Assembly (NCBI GenBank): GCA_002150815.3
Contig: NDFF03000038.1
Location: 310,001-374,000, forward strand
Origin: Grammothele lineata
Taxonomy: Eukaryota > Basidiomycota > Agaricomycetes > Polyporales > Polyporaceae
Direction of reading: 5' to 3'
DNA: 64,000 bases
Below are positions 10,170 to 20,642 of this stretch, in pieces. The notes beneath the pieces are model-generated. The model was not told where the DNA came from and searched no databases. It saw only the letters and a list, made by a program, of their open reading frames with translations. The position numbers and the translations under genes were made by a program. The number at the start of each line of letters is the position of its first letter. Positions within the stretch are counted from its first letter, which is position 1.

Positions 10170-11744
10170 GGTGCGGTGCTGTGTGTTGGAGTACTAGTAA
10201 TTGTGGGTCTCGATGGTGATGTGAGGCTGGAAGTGGAGAGCTGGGCGAGTGCTTGGCTGAGCATTGCTGCAGGCCGGAGGTGGTTTATATGTCGTCTACG
10301 TTCTACGATGCTGCGGGTCAGCCGAAAGCCTGGCGATCTACGCGGCTGGACGGTACCGCGCGCGCAATGCGCAGAGTCACCGACTCACCGTTGCTCGGGC
10401 TCTTCGTCAGCCTCGTCAGCCTCGCCAACCTTGTCAACCGCAACGGAGGAGGCTGGACTCCTACTTACATCGTTTCGACTGAGATGCAGCGCGCGTCGTA
10501 CTCAATGCAGCGCGACCTTCCTTCGTCGTGCCCGCCAAATCTCTGCGCTGCCATTGGCCCTTAAAGCCCGAGAGAGTCGGGATACCTCGCACAGGCCTGA
10601 GCAGCGGGAGGCGGACCCGTCCGGGCCGGGAACCGGGAAGGTACTCGCGACTCACGAGGTACTCTTGCTGGTGGCGCCTGTGCACGTTGCAGATCGCTGC
10701 CTCGATGCGACGCTGCGACTGCTCCTCCCTGCTGACTCTCATCGGCATTCTATGGCGGTCCGGTCCTAAGGTTGGGGTGTTTTGGAAACGTTCGGGACGG
10801 CTCACATTTTACAAGATCTTCTGACATGGAGACAAAAAGGCACCCACTCAGGAATGATTTGTACCCGTCTCGGCGCGAGCAGTGCAGGGTCGCACTAAAA
10901 GACTAGGTACGCCGTCGTAGTTCAGCATTGTCGTCCTCCCTATTCTGTTAATGCCGCAGCACAGGTCAAAGATGTACGTGGTGTGTAACTCACACATCAG
11001 GGGTGAATGCGCAAAGTACGCCTTATAGGTTTTCGGGAAGGCGCTCCCGGTGAGTGAGCCGTCAGCGCGTGCCCCGTACTGATTTAATGCTGTGCGCAGA
11101 CCACGACGCCGCGTTATAACGCTCTCTTCCTTAGAGGATACAGGGCCGCTGTCTTCGGTTGCAACTGTAGCTCCGCAGGCCGTCTTCGGAGCCGTCGTAC
11201 TCGTCCAACTGTGTAGTAGCGCTGATCTCTGGGTGCGGAGCAATGTTGAGAAGAGGTGAGCTTCGAGGCAAATATCGGTGCACTTCCGGGCGAGCTCAGT
11301 CCGGGAGCACCGCTCTTTTGCCCCACTGAAGGACGCGGTCAAACCTTATACGACGTTTCACCCGGATGCCGTCGATCTCCGACAGACTCCGTTGATAATC
11401 GGTTAGTGAGCCGCTCTTGTACCGCATCTCGAAAATCTCATGGGTCACGAAACATCGTATCGCCCTTGCATTTTTCAGCTCGTAGATCTCAGTCTGCGCT
11501 CTCTTCCATGACAATACGACCATTCCACCCAACGTAGGGGATAATCTAGGTGAGTAGCTCATGATTGTAAGACACCGCCCGGAAACAAGCGCCCTTGTGT
11601 CCTGACAGTTCCTGTGCAGCGGACGAAGAACGTCGCTTTGGACTGATGGCAGGTTCCTACATCTAATTGAGTCAGATCTCGTCCCGAGCTGATCTTCGCA
11701 TTCTAGTACACCTAACAGATTGAAGATTGCTCATTGTATCGCAA
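10170..11744. other. long intergenic stretch, no gene seen
   Basis: About 1.6 kb between the methyltransferase start and the interrupted surface-protein gene. Several overlapping short frames exist on both strands, but none has family resemblance or a consistent splice pattern. It should hold two divergent promoters. Confidence 0.4.
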
Positions 11745-11750
11745 TATAAA
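11745..11750 (+). promoter_or_regulatory. TATA box of interrupted surface-protein gene
   Basis: TATAAA lies 68 bp before the ATG at 11818, a normal distance in fungi. The gene it would drive is split by a retrotransposon, so any transcript would now read into the element. Confidence 0.5.
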
Positions 11751-12284
11751 CTGGGCCGCCTAACGACCCCGCGCGCCCTTTCGACGTCCCTCCCACCCTG
11801 TGTACCCCGTCTGCCCCATGCTCTTCACAACCTCTGTCGCTACCCTGACCACCACGCTCCTTCTATACGCTCGATACTGCCTATCTCTCTCTGTTAACCG
11901 CACCATCGACGATGAGCTTGGCGATTCGGTCACCGGAATCAGGCCGTCCTACTCCGGCAATTCAACCTACGGGTGGCAGCAGGGGGCAACCTGCGGCGGT
12001 TGCGCAATCAACACCAACCTGGTCGACGTCGACAACGTCTTCGATAAGACTTGGCAGGACACAACGTTCCACATAGGGGACGAGCCCAAGGTCGCGAACG
12101 TGACGTTCACGGGGACGGCAGTGTATGTGTTCTTCGTCGTCACAAATCAGGTTCCTGGATTCTCGATCGGCGTCAACACGGAGTTCTTTGTGGACGACCA
12201 GAAGCAGGGAGCGTTTGTGCACAACCCGGACGAGACGGCGACTGTGGAATACAATGCGATGGTGTTTCACCAGATGGGGTTGGA

Positions 12285-12289
12285 GAACG
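12285..12289 (+). repeat. 5-bp target site duplication, left
   Basis: GAACG directly before the left LTR, repeated at 18610-18614 after the right LTR. Five-base duplications are typical of Ty1/copia integrases. Confidence 0.93.
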
Positions 12290-12829
12290 TGTCGAAGTCT
12301 AGAACCGCAGTGGTATGCTGAACCTGAAGGGCAGCGCCGCCGTGTGACACCTGTAAGACACACAGTAATGCGATCCTCAGTATGAGAGCGAAGACTAAGT
12401 TATATTGCATATAACGGTACCTGTAAGACACACAGTAATGCGACTACAAGTACGTGTAAGTAAGCATAGTAAGCATATAGTAAACGAGTGTACTTACTCC
12501 TCAGTATGAGAGCGAAGACTGAGGAGCAGTGCGTAGGGGAAAGTCCTCCTTATATACACGAGCAGGAGTAGCATACGTAAGCAAGTGATAGACAGGATGT
12601 CCGCATGTGAACTAATACAAATACAAGGATGTACATATCCGGAACAAAGGAACAGGTCACAAGTACAGCTACGCACAGCCAGAGAATCACAGAAGCGTCG
12701 TAGAACGCACAGGAATACACAGGACAGTGATAAAAGACAAGAGACCATGCGGTATCGAAAGATAGAAGTATCGTACAGCAATCCAGTGTCCGTGACTACG
12801 TAACAGTCCTAAATACGGTAAGTTCAACA
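12290..12829 (-). repeat. LTR (3' LTR of the element)
   Basis: 540 bp, beginning TGTCGAAGTCTAG and ending AAGTTCAACA on the plus strand. It contains two internal duplications: CCTGTAAGACACACAGTAATGC near 12349 and 12420, and CCTCAGTATGAGAGCGAAGACT near 12376 and 12500. On the coding (minus) strand, GTATATAAGG at about 12548-12557 is a good TATA box. Confidence 0.95.
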
Positions 12830-12838
12830 CTCCCACTC
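12830..12838 (-). promoter_or_regulatory. polypurine tract
   Basis: On the minus strand GAGTGGGAG abuts the start of the 3' LTR (TGTTGAAC), the position where plus-strand DNA synthesis is primed. It is only nine bases and lies just after the polyprotein stop. Confidence 0.7.
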
Positions 12839-12840
12839 GT

Positions 12841-15800
12841 TCAAGACGCGGAAGTAACGAGGCCTGAGTTCTTTACGAAGTAGGTCAGATCAGAGAGAGG
12901 AACGTTCTTCGTGAAAACATCAGCCAAGTTCTCCTTGCTCTGAACGTAGTAGACGTTCGCTTGTCCGCTTTGAACGAATTCACGAACGAAATGGTAGTGA
13001 ACCTCCACATGTTTTGTGCGGCGGTCAATAGCGGGGTTCTCAGCGAGGAAGATAGCGCCTTGGTTGTCGATACACAAGGGCGTTGCCTGCGAGATGTCGT
13101 CCCCGATCTCGTCGCAGAAGGTCCGGAGCCACATCAACTGGCGACAGGCATCTGAAGCAGCTTTATATTCCGCCTCAGTGGAGGAGAGCGAAATGGTAGG
13201 CTGACGACGAGACGTCCAGGCGATAGCGCCTCCTGCCATCATGAAGATGAACCCGGTTTGCGAGTGCCGATCGTCACGATCCTCTGCCCAGTCCGAGTCT
13301 GAAAATGAGAGCAGACCGTCATTGGATGCGCCGTTGTACCGTAGGCGATAGTGCGAGGTCCCTTTGAGGTATCTGACGACATAACGGAGGTAGTCGTAGT
13401 GCTTCTCGCTGGGGTTCGCATTGTACTTGCCTAGGCGATTAATGGCAAACGCGATGTCTGGACGCGATCCGAGACAGGCATAGAGAAGAGTGCCCATTAG
13501 ACTCTGAAATCGCTTGCGTAAAGACGCAGATGCCTCCTGCGTGGATGCTTCCAGAACAGCACCAGCAGGCAGAGGAGTGTTGGCGGGTTTGCAGTCGGCC
13601 ATGCCCTCACGGACGATTGAAGCCTCGATGTACTCTTCCTGGTCCAAGTCGAGTGTGCGGGAGACACGATCTCGAGTAACACGAAGACCTAGGAATCGTT
13701 GGACAGGACCAAGGTCCTTCATCTTATACTGCTTGCCTAAAGCCTTCTTCACCTTGTCGATCTCGCGACGATCAGACCCCATGAGTAGAAGGTCGTCAAC
13801 GTATAATACGATGATCAAGTCGAGCGAAGGGTTGTCCTCATCTTTGCGGCGGTATACATAAACTCCGGCGTCCGAGTAGGTGCGCACAAATCCCTGTTTC
13901 ATGAGAGTGTCGTGGATCTTGATATTCCACTGGCGAGAGGCTTGCTTAAGACCATAGATAGCCTTCTTGAGCAGACAGACGTAGTCCTCTTTGCCAGGAA
14001 CGACCCAACCCTCAGGTTGCTCCATGTATATCTCCTCGTCAAGATCTCCGTTGAGGAAAGCGGTCTTGACGTCCATCGCTTCAATTTCCCAATCTTCAAG
14101 CGCAGCATGCGCGAAGAGGAAGCGAATAGACTCGAAACGTGCGACTGGTGAGTACGTCTCGTGATAGTCTAGACCCCACACTTGCTCGTAACCCTTGATA
14201 ACAAGACGACCCTTGGCGGTACCGTCATGTTTCTCATCGTAAACCCACATGCAATGCAACACCTTCCGGTCCTTTGGACGTTTGACCAGAATCCAGGTTT
14301 TATTTGCCATAAGCGATTCGTACTCTGCTTTCTCAGCAGCGCGCCACTTGTCCGCATTAGGCGAAGACATCGCTTCCTTGCGGTTGAGCGGAATGCCTTG
14401 CTTATAGCGCGAGTAGTTGATGAACTGCAATAGCTCGATCACTTCTCGTTGGTTTCCATCCGAGTCCGTCCGTGCATCTATTTGAGCGGGAGGTTCATCA
14501 CCATACGCATTGTCTCCATAACGCTTGGGAGGTATGCCCTTGTTTGCACGCTCAGAACGTCGAGGCGGCGGGGCATCTCCCACTAGCGTCGGGTGTCGTG
14601 CGCGACGGTGGTTAGAATGCGGTGGTGGACCTGGAGGATTAGGTGGTGGCGGTGCTGGTGCAGGTGCTGGTGGTGCTGCAGGTGGTTCAGGTGGAGCAGG
14701 TGGTTGAGGAGGAGGAGCGTCATCCCGTGGACCAAAGTCAAACGGGAGCGGGATGTCGACGACTTCTGGTTCCTTGTCAGGATTCTCCGGTTGCCGAAGA
14801 TCAGGGAATGGCGGATCGTCGGGGGTAGCACGACGAGTGCCGGAATCATTGCGTGCAGGGAAGATGGTCTCATCGAACGTCACATCGCGAGACAGTTCAA
14901 CTGAGCGGGTGCGAGGGTTCCATAGACGATACCCCTTTGAACCAATTTCGTAACCCACAAACGTCATCTCAACGGCCTTCACGTCGAGCTTCCCTTGACG
15001 TTTGTCCTTCTGCACGTGTACATAAGCTTTGCATCCAAATACACGGAAGTACGAGACATCTGGTTTAGTCCCGTCCCACAAGGTAATGGGGCATTGCCAT
15101 TTCAGGCGACGAACAGGCTGACGATTATAAATATGAACGGCGGCTTCAAGCGCAAGTTTCCAGAAACCGTGAGATAGGCCGGCAAAGTGTAGCATGCACA
15201 AAGCCTTCTCCATAATAGTACGGTTCCAGCGTTCAGCGCGTCCGTTTTGCTGTGGTGAACCAGGCATAGTCCGATCATGTTCAATCCCGCAAGTCTGCAA
15301 GAAGTCTTGAAACTCCTGAGACATGTATTCCCCCCCTCGATCGGAACGAACACGTTTGATCTTCCGGTCGAGCTGTGTCTCAACATACGCCTTAAGAAGC
15401 TTGAACGTTGCAAGCGTGTCAGACTTGCGCTTCATAACGTAGGCGAAGGAGATGCCAGTAGCGTCGTCAACGTAGCCAGCGAAGTACGTGTAGCCACCAA
15501 TAGATGTTTGCATGGGGCCAACGACGTCCAAGTGGAAGAACTCGCCAGGTACGGTGGAACGCTTCTCAGAGCGGGGAAATGGTGCACGAGTTGATTTGCC
15601 TTTCGCGCAACCTTCGCAGGGATGATCGGTGGGCGGTGAAACCTTGTCAACTCCTTTCACAGCGTCGGGAAGACGAGTGATTGCCTCCTTGCCAGGATGA
15701 CCATAACGCTGGTGAGCGAGGTCGAAATCCATAGCAGAAGCGACTGTAGGGGTAGGAGCGACTGCCTGTGCCTTGTCATTGCCAACTAACATACAGAAGA

Positions 15801-17676
15801 CGTATAGATTGGCGAACGGAATGTATTCAGCAACAACCGTCTTTTCACCTAGAACGGTGATCGTCGAGCCACTCTTCAGCTCGCCTTTGGGCTGAGAGTT
15901 ATAGATGCTCATTGTACCCTTTCCTTGGAACATGTAATAGCCATATTTCTCAATGGTGCCGGTGGAGAAGAGACGAACGCCTGCCTTTGGGACATAGCAA
16001 ACATTCTTAAGTTCGATGGTCTTACGAACTCCATCCACCTCGATGATACCACAAACAGTTCCTTCTCCAAGACCGTGTACAACGCCTCCCTCACCCTCCT
16101 GCGCTGTGCGAAATTCGCGCGGAGAGGAGTATTCACGATAAGAGACGAAGTCAGTCTTGTACGAAGTTACGTGCTGTGATGCACCAGAGTCCATTAGCCA
16201 GTGAGTCGAGATGCGTCCCGCAGCAGCGTCAGCTGCATTATAGAAAGAAGCGGAGATCTCATTGACCGAAGTACCAGCAGTAAATACATTTAGCGCAGCA
16301 GGAGTAGCTGCATGCGCATGGCCATTACTATTAGTCCCACCCGAGTCCTTAGACTTCTCCTTGTCCTTGCCTTTGCCCTTCCCCTTTCCGTTGCCTTTCG
16401 GCTTAAGATGAGGATGCTTCTTGTAGCAAGTCGACTCATGATGCGTCTGACTGCCACAGTGCGAGCAGGGGCCTTTGAGCTTGGGCTTGGTCTTGGAAAT
16501 CCGCGCAGCGGTCTCCGAAGAACCAATGGACGTGCCACGAATCGTCTCCTCCGACGTGAGCTTGGCCTTGACCTTCTCGACCGTCATGTCCGTATCCGCC
16601 GTAGTAGTGATGATGGTAGAAATGTGTGGGCGGTAGGACAGAGGTAGCTTTGAGAGGAGCCAATAGACCTTGACTTGCTCGTTGAGAGTGACCGTAGTAG
16701 TAGTAGTACCGGATGTCGTTGCCTTATCCACAACGCGCTCGAGACGTGCCAGCCATTGGTTGATTTGGTCGGTCAACGACTTGTCCTCAACGAACCGAGG
16801 TTCATTGATGAGGGCGTCGAAGAGGGAGAACTGGTAGGCTTTGTCCTTCTTCTTGAACGTCGTTTCGAGGGCGGTCCAAATGTCCTTTGCCGATGTCTTT
16901 GTAGCGAAAACGCTATCCCTGATCGAGCGAGAGACCTTCATGATGAAGAATCCCTTGGCACGATTCTCCTTCTCGAGCCAGTCCTTGAGATCTGCAGAAC
17001 CCGAAGCGGGCCGGGCCTCAGAACCATCGCAGACACTGAAAGCGTTGACCATGGTGAGGTAACCCTCAGCCATTTGCGCCCAATCCTCGTACTGTTCGGC
17101 AGACTCGAGCATCTTGACAGCGCCCATGCCTGAACCGGAGCTGTCCGACATGATGACGAACCGGAGGAAAAAATTATCCGAAGTGTACGAGGGCGGAGGC
17201 GGAGTAGTGTGTGGAGGATAGAGAACATCAAGATATAGAGGTTGAACGACGACAGGGAGCGGAGGCGAAGGAGGAAGAGGAGGATAGACAAAGTCAAGTG
17301 CAGTCGGTGATGACGCACGAGAATCCGGTAGCGGAGGGAGAAGTTCAGTTGGAGATGAGGCACGAGAGTCGGGGAGTGGTGGAAGCTCGGGAGATTCGAG
17401 TACAATCTGCTCGGAAACGGCAGATTCTGAGGAAGGAACTGGTGAGATAGGGCGACAAACTTGACCTTCTTCTGGTTCGATAAATGTACGATGTGAAGTG
17501 GCGTTGTCAGGAGGGACAACTTCCACGTAACGATTTGGACACGGCTGGTTATCACAAAGGTACCAAGCACGTTCTTCTTCGTCCCAGAAGGTATCACGTT
17601 GTTCACCTGATCGATAGCGGTGGTAAAGATGGCTACAGTCGAACGTCTCAGATGAGGTTGAGTTGACTGACGCCAC
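12841..17676 (-). CDS. copia Gag-Pol polyprotein
   Basis: One 1611-aa frame. Residues 1-175 are an unusual Trp/Cys- and Pro-rich extension. Gag-like region from Met176 (MSDSSGSGMGAVKML) to about 400; zinc knuckle CX2CX4HX4C at 404-417 (CSHCGSQTHHESTC). Aspartic protease with DSGA at 496-499. GAG-pre-integrase His/Cys region about 650-700 (HQRYGHPG, CEGC). Integrase core with D717, D779 and E815. Proline-rich linker about 985-1020. Reverse transcriptase about 1110-1360 with YVDD at 1292-1295; RNase H near the C-terminus (FSDSDWA, STEAEY, ADVFTK). All catalytic motifs are present and no stop or shift is seen. The conventional Gag start would be ATG 17151-17149; the longer frame begins at 17676. 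Confidence 0.95.
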   Translation of the reverse strand: MASVNSTSSETFDCSHLYHRYRSGEQRDTFWDEEERAWYLCDNQPCPNRYVEVVPPDNATSHRTFIEPEEGQVCRPISPVPSSESAVSEQIVLESPELPPLPDSRASSPTELLPPLPDSRASSPTALDFVYPPLPPSPPLPVVVQPLYLDVLYPPHTTPPPPSYTSDNFFLRFVIMSDSSGSGMGAVKMLESAEQYEDWAQMAEGYLTMVNAFSVCDGSEARPASGSADLKDWLEKENRAKGFFIMKVSRSIRDSVFATKTSAKDIWTALETTFKKKDKAYQFSLFDALINEPRFVEDKSLTDQINQWLARLERVVDKATTSGTTTTTVTLNEQVKVYWLLSKLPLSYRPHISTIITTTADTDMTVEKVKAKLTSEETIRGTSIGSSETAARISKTKPKLKGPCSHCGSQTHHESTCYKKHPHLKPKGNGKGKGKGKDKEKSKDSGGTNSNGHAHAATPAALNVFTAGTSVNEISASFYNAADAAAGRISTHWLMDSGASQHVTSYKTDFVSYREYSSPREFRTAQEGEGGVVHGLGEGTVCGIIEVDGVRKTIELKNVCYVPKAGVRLFSTGTIEKYGYYMFQGKGTMSIYNSQPKGELKSGSTITVLGEKTVVAEYIPFANLYVFCMLVGNDKAQAVAPTPTVASAMDFDLAHQRYGHPGKEAITRLPDAVKGVDKVSPPTDHPCEGCAKGKSTRAPFPRSEKRSTVPGEFFHLDVVGPMQTSIGGYTYFAGYVDDATGISFAYVMKRKSDTLATFKLLKAYVETQLDRKIKRVRSDRGGEYMSQEFQDFLQTCGIEHDRTMPGSPQQNGRAERWNRTIMEKALCMLHFAGLSHGFWKLALEAAVHIYNRQPVRRLKWQCPITLWDGTKPDVSYFRVFGCKAYVHVQKDKRQGKLDVKAVEMTFVGYEIGSKGYRLWNPRTRSVELSRDVTFDETIFPARNDSGTRRATPDDPPFPDLRQPENPDKEPEVVDIPLPFDFGPRDDAPPPQPPAPPEPPAAPPAPAPAPPPPNPPGPPPHSNHRRARHPTLVGDAPPPRRSERANKGIPPKRYGDNAYGDEPPAQIDARTDSDGNQREVIELLQFINYSRYKQGIPLNRKEAMSSPNADKWRAAEKAEYESLMANKTWILVKRPKDRKVLHCMWVYDEKHDGTAKGRLVIKGYEQVWGLDYHETYSPVARFESIRFLFAHAALEDWEIEAMDVKTAFLNGDLDEEIYMEQPEGWVVPGKEDYVCLLKKAIYGLKQASRQWNIKIHDTLMKQGFVRTYSDAGVYVYRRKDEDNPSLDLIIVLYVDDLLLMGSDRREIDKVKKALGKQYKMKDLGPVQRFLGLRVTRDRVSRTLDLDQEEYIEASIVREGMADCKPANTPLPAGAVLEASTQEASASLRKRFQSLMGTLLYACLGSRPDIAFAINRLGKYNANPSEKHYDYLRYVVRYLKGTSHYRLRYNGASNDGLLSFSDSDWAEDRDDRHSQTGFIFMMAGGAIAWTSRRQPTISLSSTEAEYKAASDACRQLMWLRTFCDEIGDDISQATPLCIDNQGAIFLAENPAIDRRTKHVEVHYHFVREFVQSGQANVYYVQSKENLADVFTKNVPLSDLTYFVKNSGLVTSAS

Positions 17677-18055
17677 GGCGATATGCGCAGTTCAGCGGAA
17701 GCGCGATGATTGACAGAGGCAACACCTCCAGTGCAGGGTAGAGTGGAAAGAAAATGAACGCTGTTGAGCCACCCCACGACCAATCCTTGCCGATAAGGAC
17801 CGATCGCAGAGCCGAGGTCGAGTGACTGCTGCCTAGCGCGGAACTATCCACGACTAGATCGAGCAAGGGAGGAGTAAACAGCGGTCAGGGCTTTCGACGA
17901 ATCGTAGACCCGTTCCACAAGAAAGAAAGAAAAAATGAGCGGGTGTGCGAGTACAACTCGACACTAACCCAGAAGCCTGCACGGAGAGAGTAACGCCTCG
18001 AAGACGTCGTCGATGTGGGAGAGAGCGCGCGAGTGACGACGAAGCGGCTAGAGCT

Positions 18056-18069
18056 CAGGGCTCATAACC
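18056..18069 (-). promoter_or_regulatory. primer-binding site, half initiator tRNA-Met
   Basis: Immediately inside the 5' LTR the plus strand reads CAGGGCTCATAACC, which is the anticodon stem-loop of eukaryotic initiator tRNA-Met (CAT anticodon included). The element strand is complementary to it, so priming would come from a tRNA cleaved in the anticodon loop, as known for Drosophila copia, not from the tRNA 3' end. Confidence 0.8.
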
Positions 18070-18609
18070 TGTCGAAGTCTAGAACCGCAGTGGTATGCTG
18101 AACCTGAAGGGCAGCGCCGCCGTGTGACACCTGTAAGACACACAGTAATGCGATCCTCAGTATGAGAGCGAAGACTAAGTTATATTGCATATAACGGTAC
18201 CTGTAAGACACACAGTAATGCGACTACAAGTACGTGTAAGTAAGCATAGTAAGCATATAGTAAACGAGTGTACTTACTCCTCAGTATGAGAGCGAAGACT
18301 GAGGAGCAGTGCGTAGGGGAAAGTCCTCCTTATATACACGAGCAGGAGTAGCATACGTAAGCAAGTGATAGACAGGATGTCCGCATGTGAACTAATACAA
18401 ATACAAGGATGTACATATCCGGAACAAAGGAACAGGTCACAAGTACAGCTACGCACAGCCAGAGAATCACAGAAGCGTCGTAGAACGCACAGGAATACAC
18501 AGGACAGTGATAAAAGACAAGAGACCATGCGGTATCGAAAGATAGAAGTATCGTACAGCAATCCAGTGTCCGTGACTACGTAACAGTCCTAAATACGGTA
18601 AGTTCAACA
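18070..18609 (-). repeat. LTR (5' LTR of the element)
   Basis: 540 bp, same sequence as 12290-12829 as far as I can compare by eye. On the minus strand it carries the promoter: TATA box at about 18328-18337 (GTATATAAGG), so transcription would start near 18300 and run towards the polyprotein ATG at 17676. Confidence 0.95.
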
Positions 18610-18614
18610 GAACG
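18610..18614 (+). repeat. 5-bp target site duplication, right
   Basis: GAACG, the same as 12285-12289. Removing the element plus one copy restores the host reading frame. Confidence 0.93.
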
Positions 18615-19596
18615 CGCAGCACGTGCTTAGAATTTCAGCCGGTGGAGACGTAGAGTCGTCAGTTCTGTTCGACTATGTTATCTACACGGCCGAGGTGGAC
18701 GACCCGAACACGACTTCGGACACGACTTCTACTACCTCATCATCCCCACCGTCCACACCATCCGCCGTCGTTCACACGTCATCAGGAGCAACGGTCACCT
18801 CCGCCGATCATACGTCACTCAGTGGCGGCACTTCATCGAGTTCTGCGACCATCACGAACACCAGTGCGGTCGCGGCCCCCTCTGTCACTTCGACGGGCTC
18901 CTCTTCAACAGCGTCTGCAGCGGCAGCGGCTTCTTCCGCAGCTTCTCCATCCCACAGCGCATCCCTTGCATCCATCGTTGGGGGAACCGTGGGCGGCATC
19001 ATCGGCCTTCTAGCGGTACTCGCGGCAGTCGTCTTCTGTATCCGACGACGGTCCCGACACTCCTCGCGACAGGAAATCGATAGCTTGTTCTCCACAACGC
19101 CATCGGATCATATGACGCAAGGCCATCTAGGCCAGGTATCAACGCACTCGTCGTCGAACTGTGAGTGCAGCCACTTCACTACGGTCAGACATCCGACGGA
19201 GCCCCATACTAACGTACATACGCCCTCATAGATCCTGCCACCGGCAGCTTAGCTCACCCCCCATTCCCGGCGGAGCCACGAAGAGCACCGCCGCCCAGTA
19301 TGCAGGAACGCACCGAGCTCACTCGGCGCATCGGCGTCCTCGAAGACCGTATGCGCGAAAAGGGACAACTCCCCGGCACCGCCGCTGCCACGTACAGCGT
19401 CGCGACGCGCGACCGGCGCGTGAGCCAGCCAACGACGTGGGGCGCCGGGTCGGAGATGGGGACGACGACGTCCTGGGGTGCACCGTGGCAGGAGGAGGTG
19501 ATCGCACTGAGGGAGGAGCTGGAGGAGCTGCGGGCGCGCCTCGCGCGCTCGGAGCCTGAGGAGTTGCCGCAATACCAGTACCACGAGGCGACGTGA

Positions 19597-20642
19597 TGGC
19601 GCGTGCACCCGAGTGGCAGTCCTGGGTAGTCTCGCAACGTTCGATTGGTATAGCTATCATTCCTCTCATGTACGATATCTTCGCTATTATCGTTCGGGAT
19701 CGGTACCGCTCTTGTGTGTTAGTACGCGCTGGCCCGTCAGTGTGCGCGGAGAATGCGGCCGGCTTCCGGGCCGAGGGGCCGTTTCCGCGTTAGCTCTTCG
19801 TTGGCCTGCGGCGACGGATCCGGCTCACCTCTTCCGCCTCCATCCTCCGAGATTTCTTAGAGTACAGTGATATCCGGTGCGTAGAGATTGCTGTAGGCGA
19901 ATAATCTTGCACATCATTTCTATATGCTTCCAAGATGTCTCGCAATATCATGAAGATGCTCATACGATGCTCGACCATGTCGTCAGCGTCAGCACCCTCG
20001 CGATCTCCCAGTCTTCCCCAGCCAGAAACAGTATGTATCTCTCCACATAGACCATTATTGATTGTTTTTGGATATCATAGGAGCCATGCTGGAGTCTCGA
20101 TCAACATTGTTTATCACTCTCACGACATCGAGCGCGGGATCGCAGCGGCGGCGGCTTTCATCGGACAGGAGCCTGATACATAGATGTTCTGTTCGACCAC
20201 CCGCAGCAGAGCACAGACGGTCGTCTTTGAAGGTTGGAACGTGGTCGTCGAATGCGGCCCTCACTAGCTGATGGCGTCGGTGAGTTGTCCTCTCCTCTAT
20301 CGAGTCTTAATCTGACGACGCACCCACACATCGATGGATACGTTTATCAAACCTCTTTAGAGGCTGCTCTGCGTAGCGCGATCATGACCCCAACAAGCGT
20401 AGCGTTTCCTGGGAGATGCTTCTGAGATGCGCATTGCCGTCCGTAGGTTCATGACTTGTCTTCCATCGGCCGTAAGTTCGCGTCTATCGCTATTCTCCCA
20501 GCCACATCTACCGCCCTTCGCAGCATTTCCGACGGCATTTCCGTCCGGTTCCGAGGGATGACTCGCTCCCCAGGGTGCTTGGGCTACATATCATCTTCCT
20601 CGCGAGTGTACATTTGTTCACCTCTGAACTACATTGTCCACT
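19597..20642. other. intergenic, no gene recognised
   Basis: About 1 kb with only short frames. A frame ending near 20183 (reading SHAGVSINIVYHSHDIERGI) looks mildly protein-like but has no recognisable context. No repeats were found. Confidence 0.35.

Larger units (their letters stand above)
12290..18609 (-). mobile_element. intact Ty1/copia LTR retrotransposon, 6.3 kb
   Basis: A complete element of 6320 bp, coding strand minus: LTR (18070-18609), primer-binding site (18056-18069), one long polyprotein frame, polypurine tract (12830-12838), LTR (12290-12829), with a GAACG target duplication. LTRs start TG and end CA, both exactly 540 bp; comparing them by eye I found no difference, which implies very recent insertion. 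The polyprotein has integrase before reverse transcriptase, the copia order. With no stop or frameshift the element looks potentially autonomous. It inserted antisense into the ectodomain of a host surface-protein gene. Confidence 0.95.
11818..19596 (+). pseudogene. surface-protein gene split by retrotransposon
   Basis: Paralogue of the gene at 795-2288. The 5' part (11818-12289, 157 codons plus one base) encodes a leader and most of the ectodomain up to GLEN. The 3' part resumes at 18615 (after the duplicated target site 18610-18614), reading AQHVLRISAGG and YVIYTAEVDD. It continues with a Ser/Thr stalk, a transmembrane helix (about 18970-19040), an intron (19161-19231, with an ACTAAC branch site) and a coiled-coil tail to the stop at 19594-19596. 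The target site shows that the frame was intact before insertion; no other lesion is visible. The start is ATG 11818, not the GTG at 11800. As it stands, the 5' part runs into the LTR and stops at 12319-12321. Confidence 0.88.
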
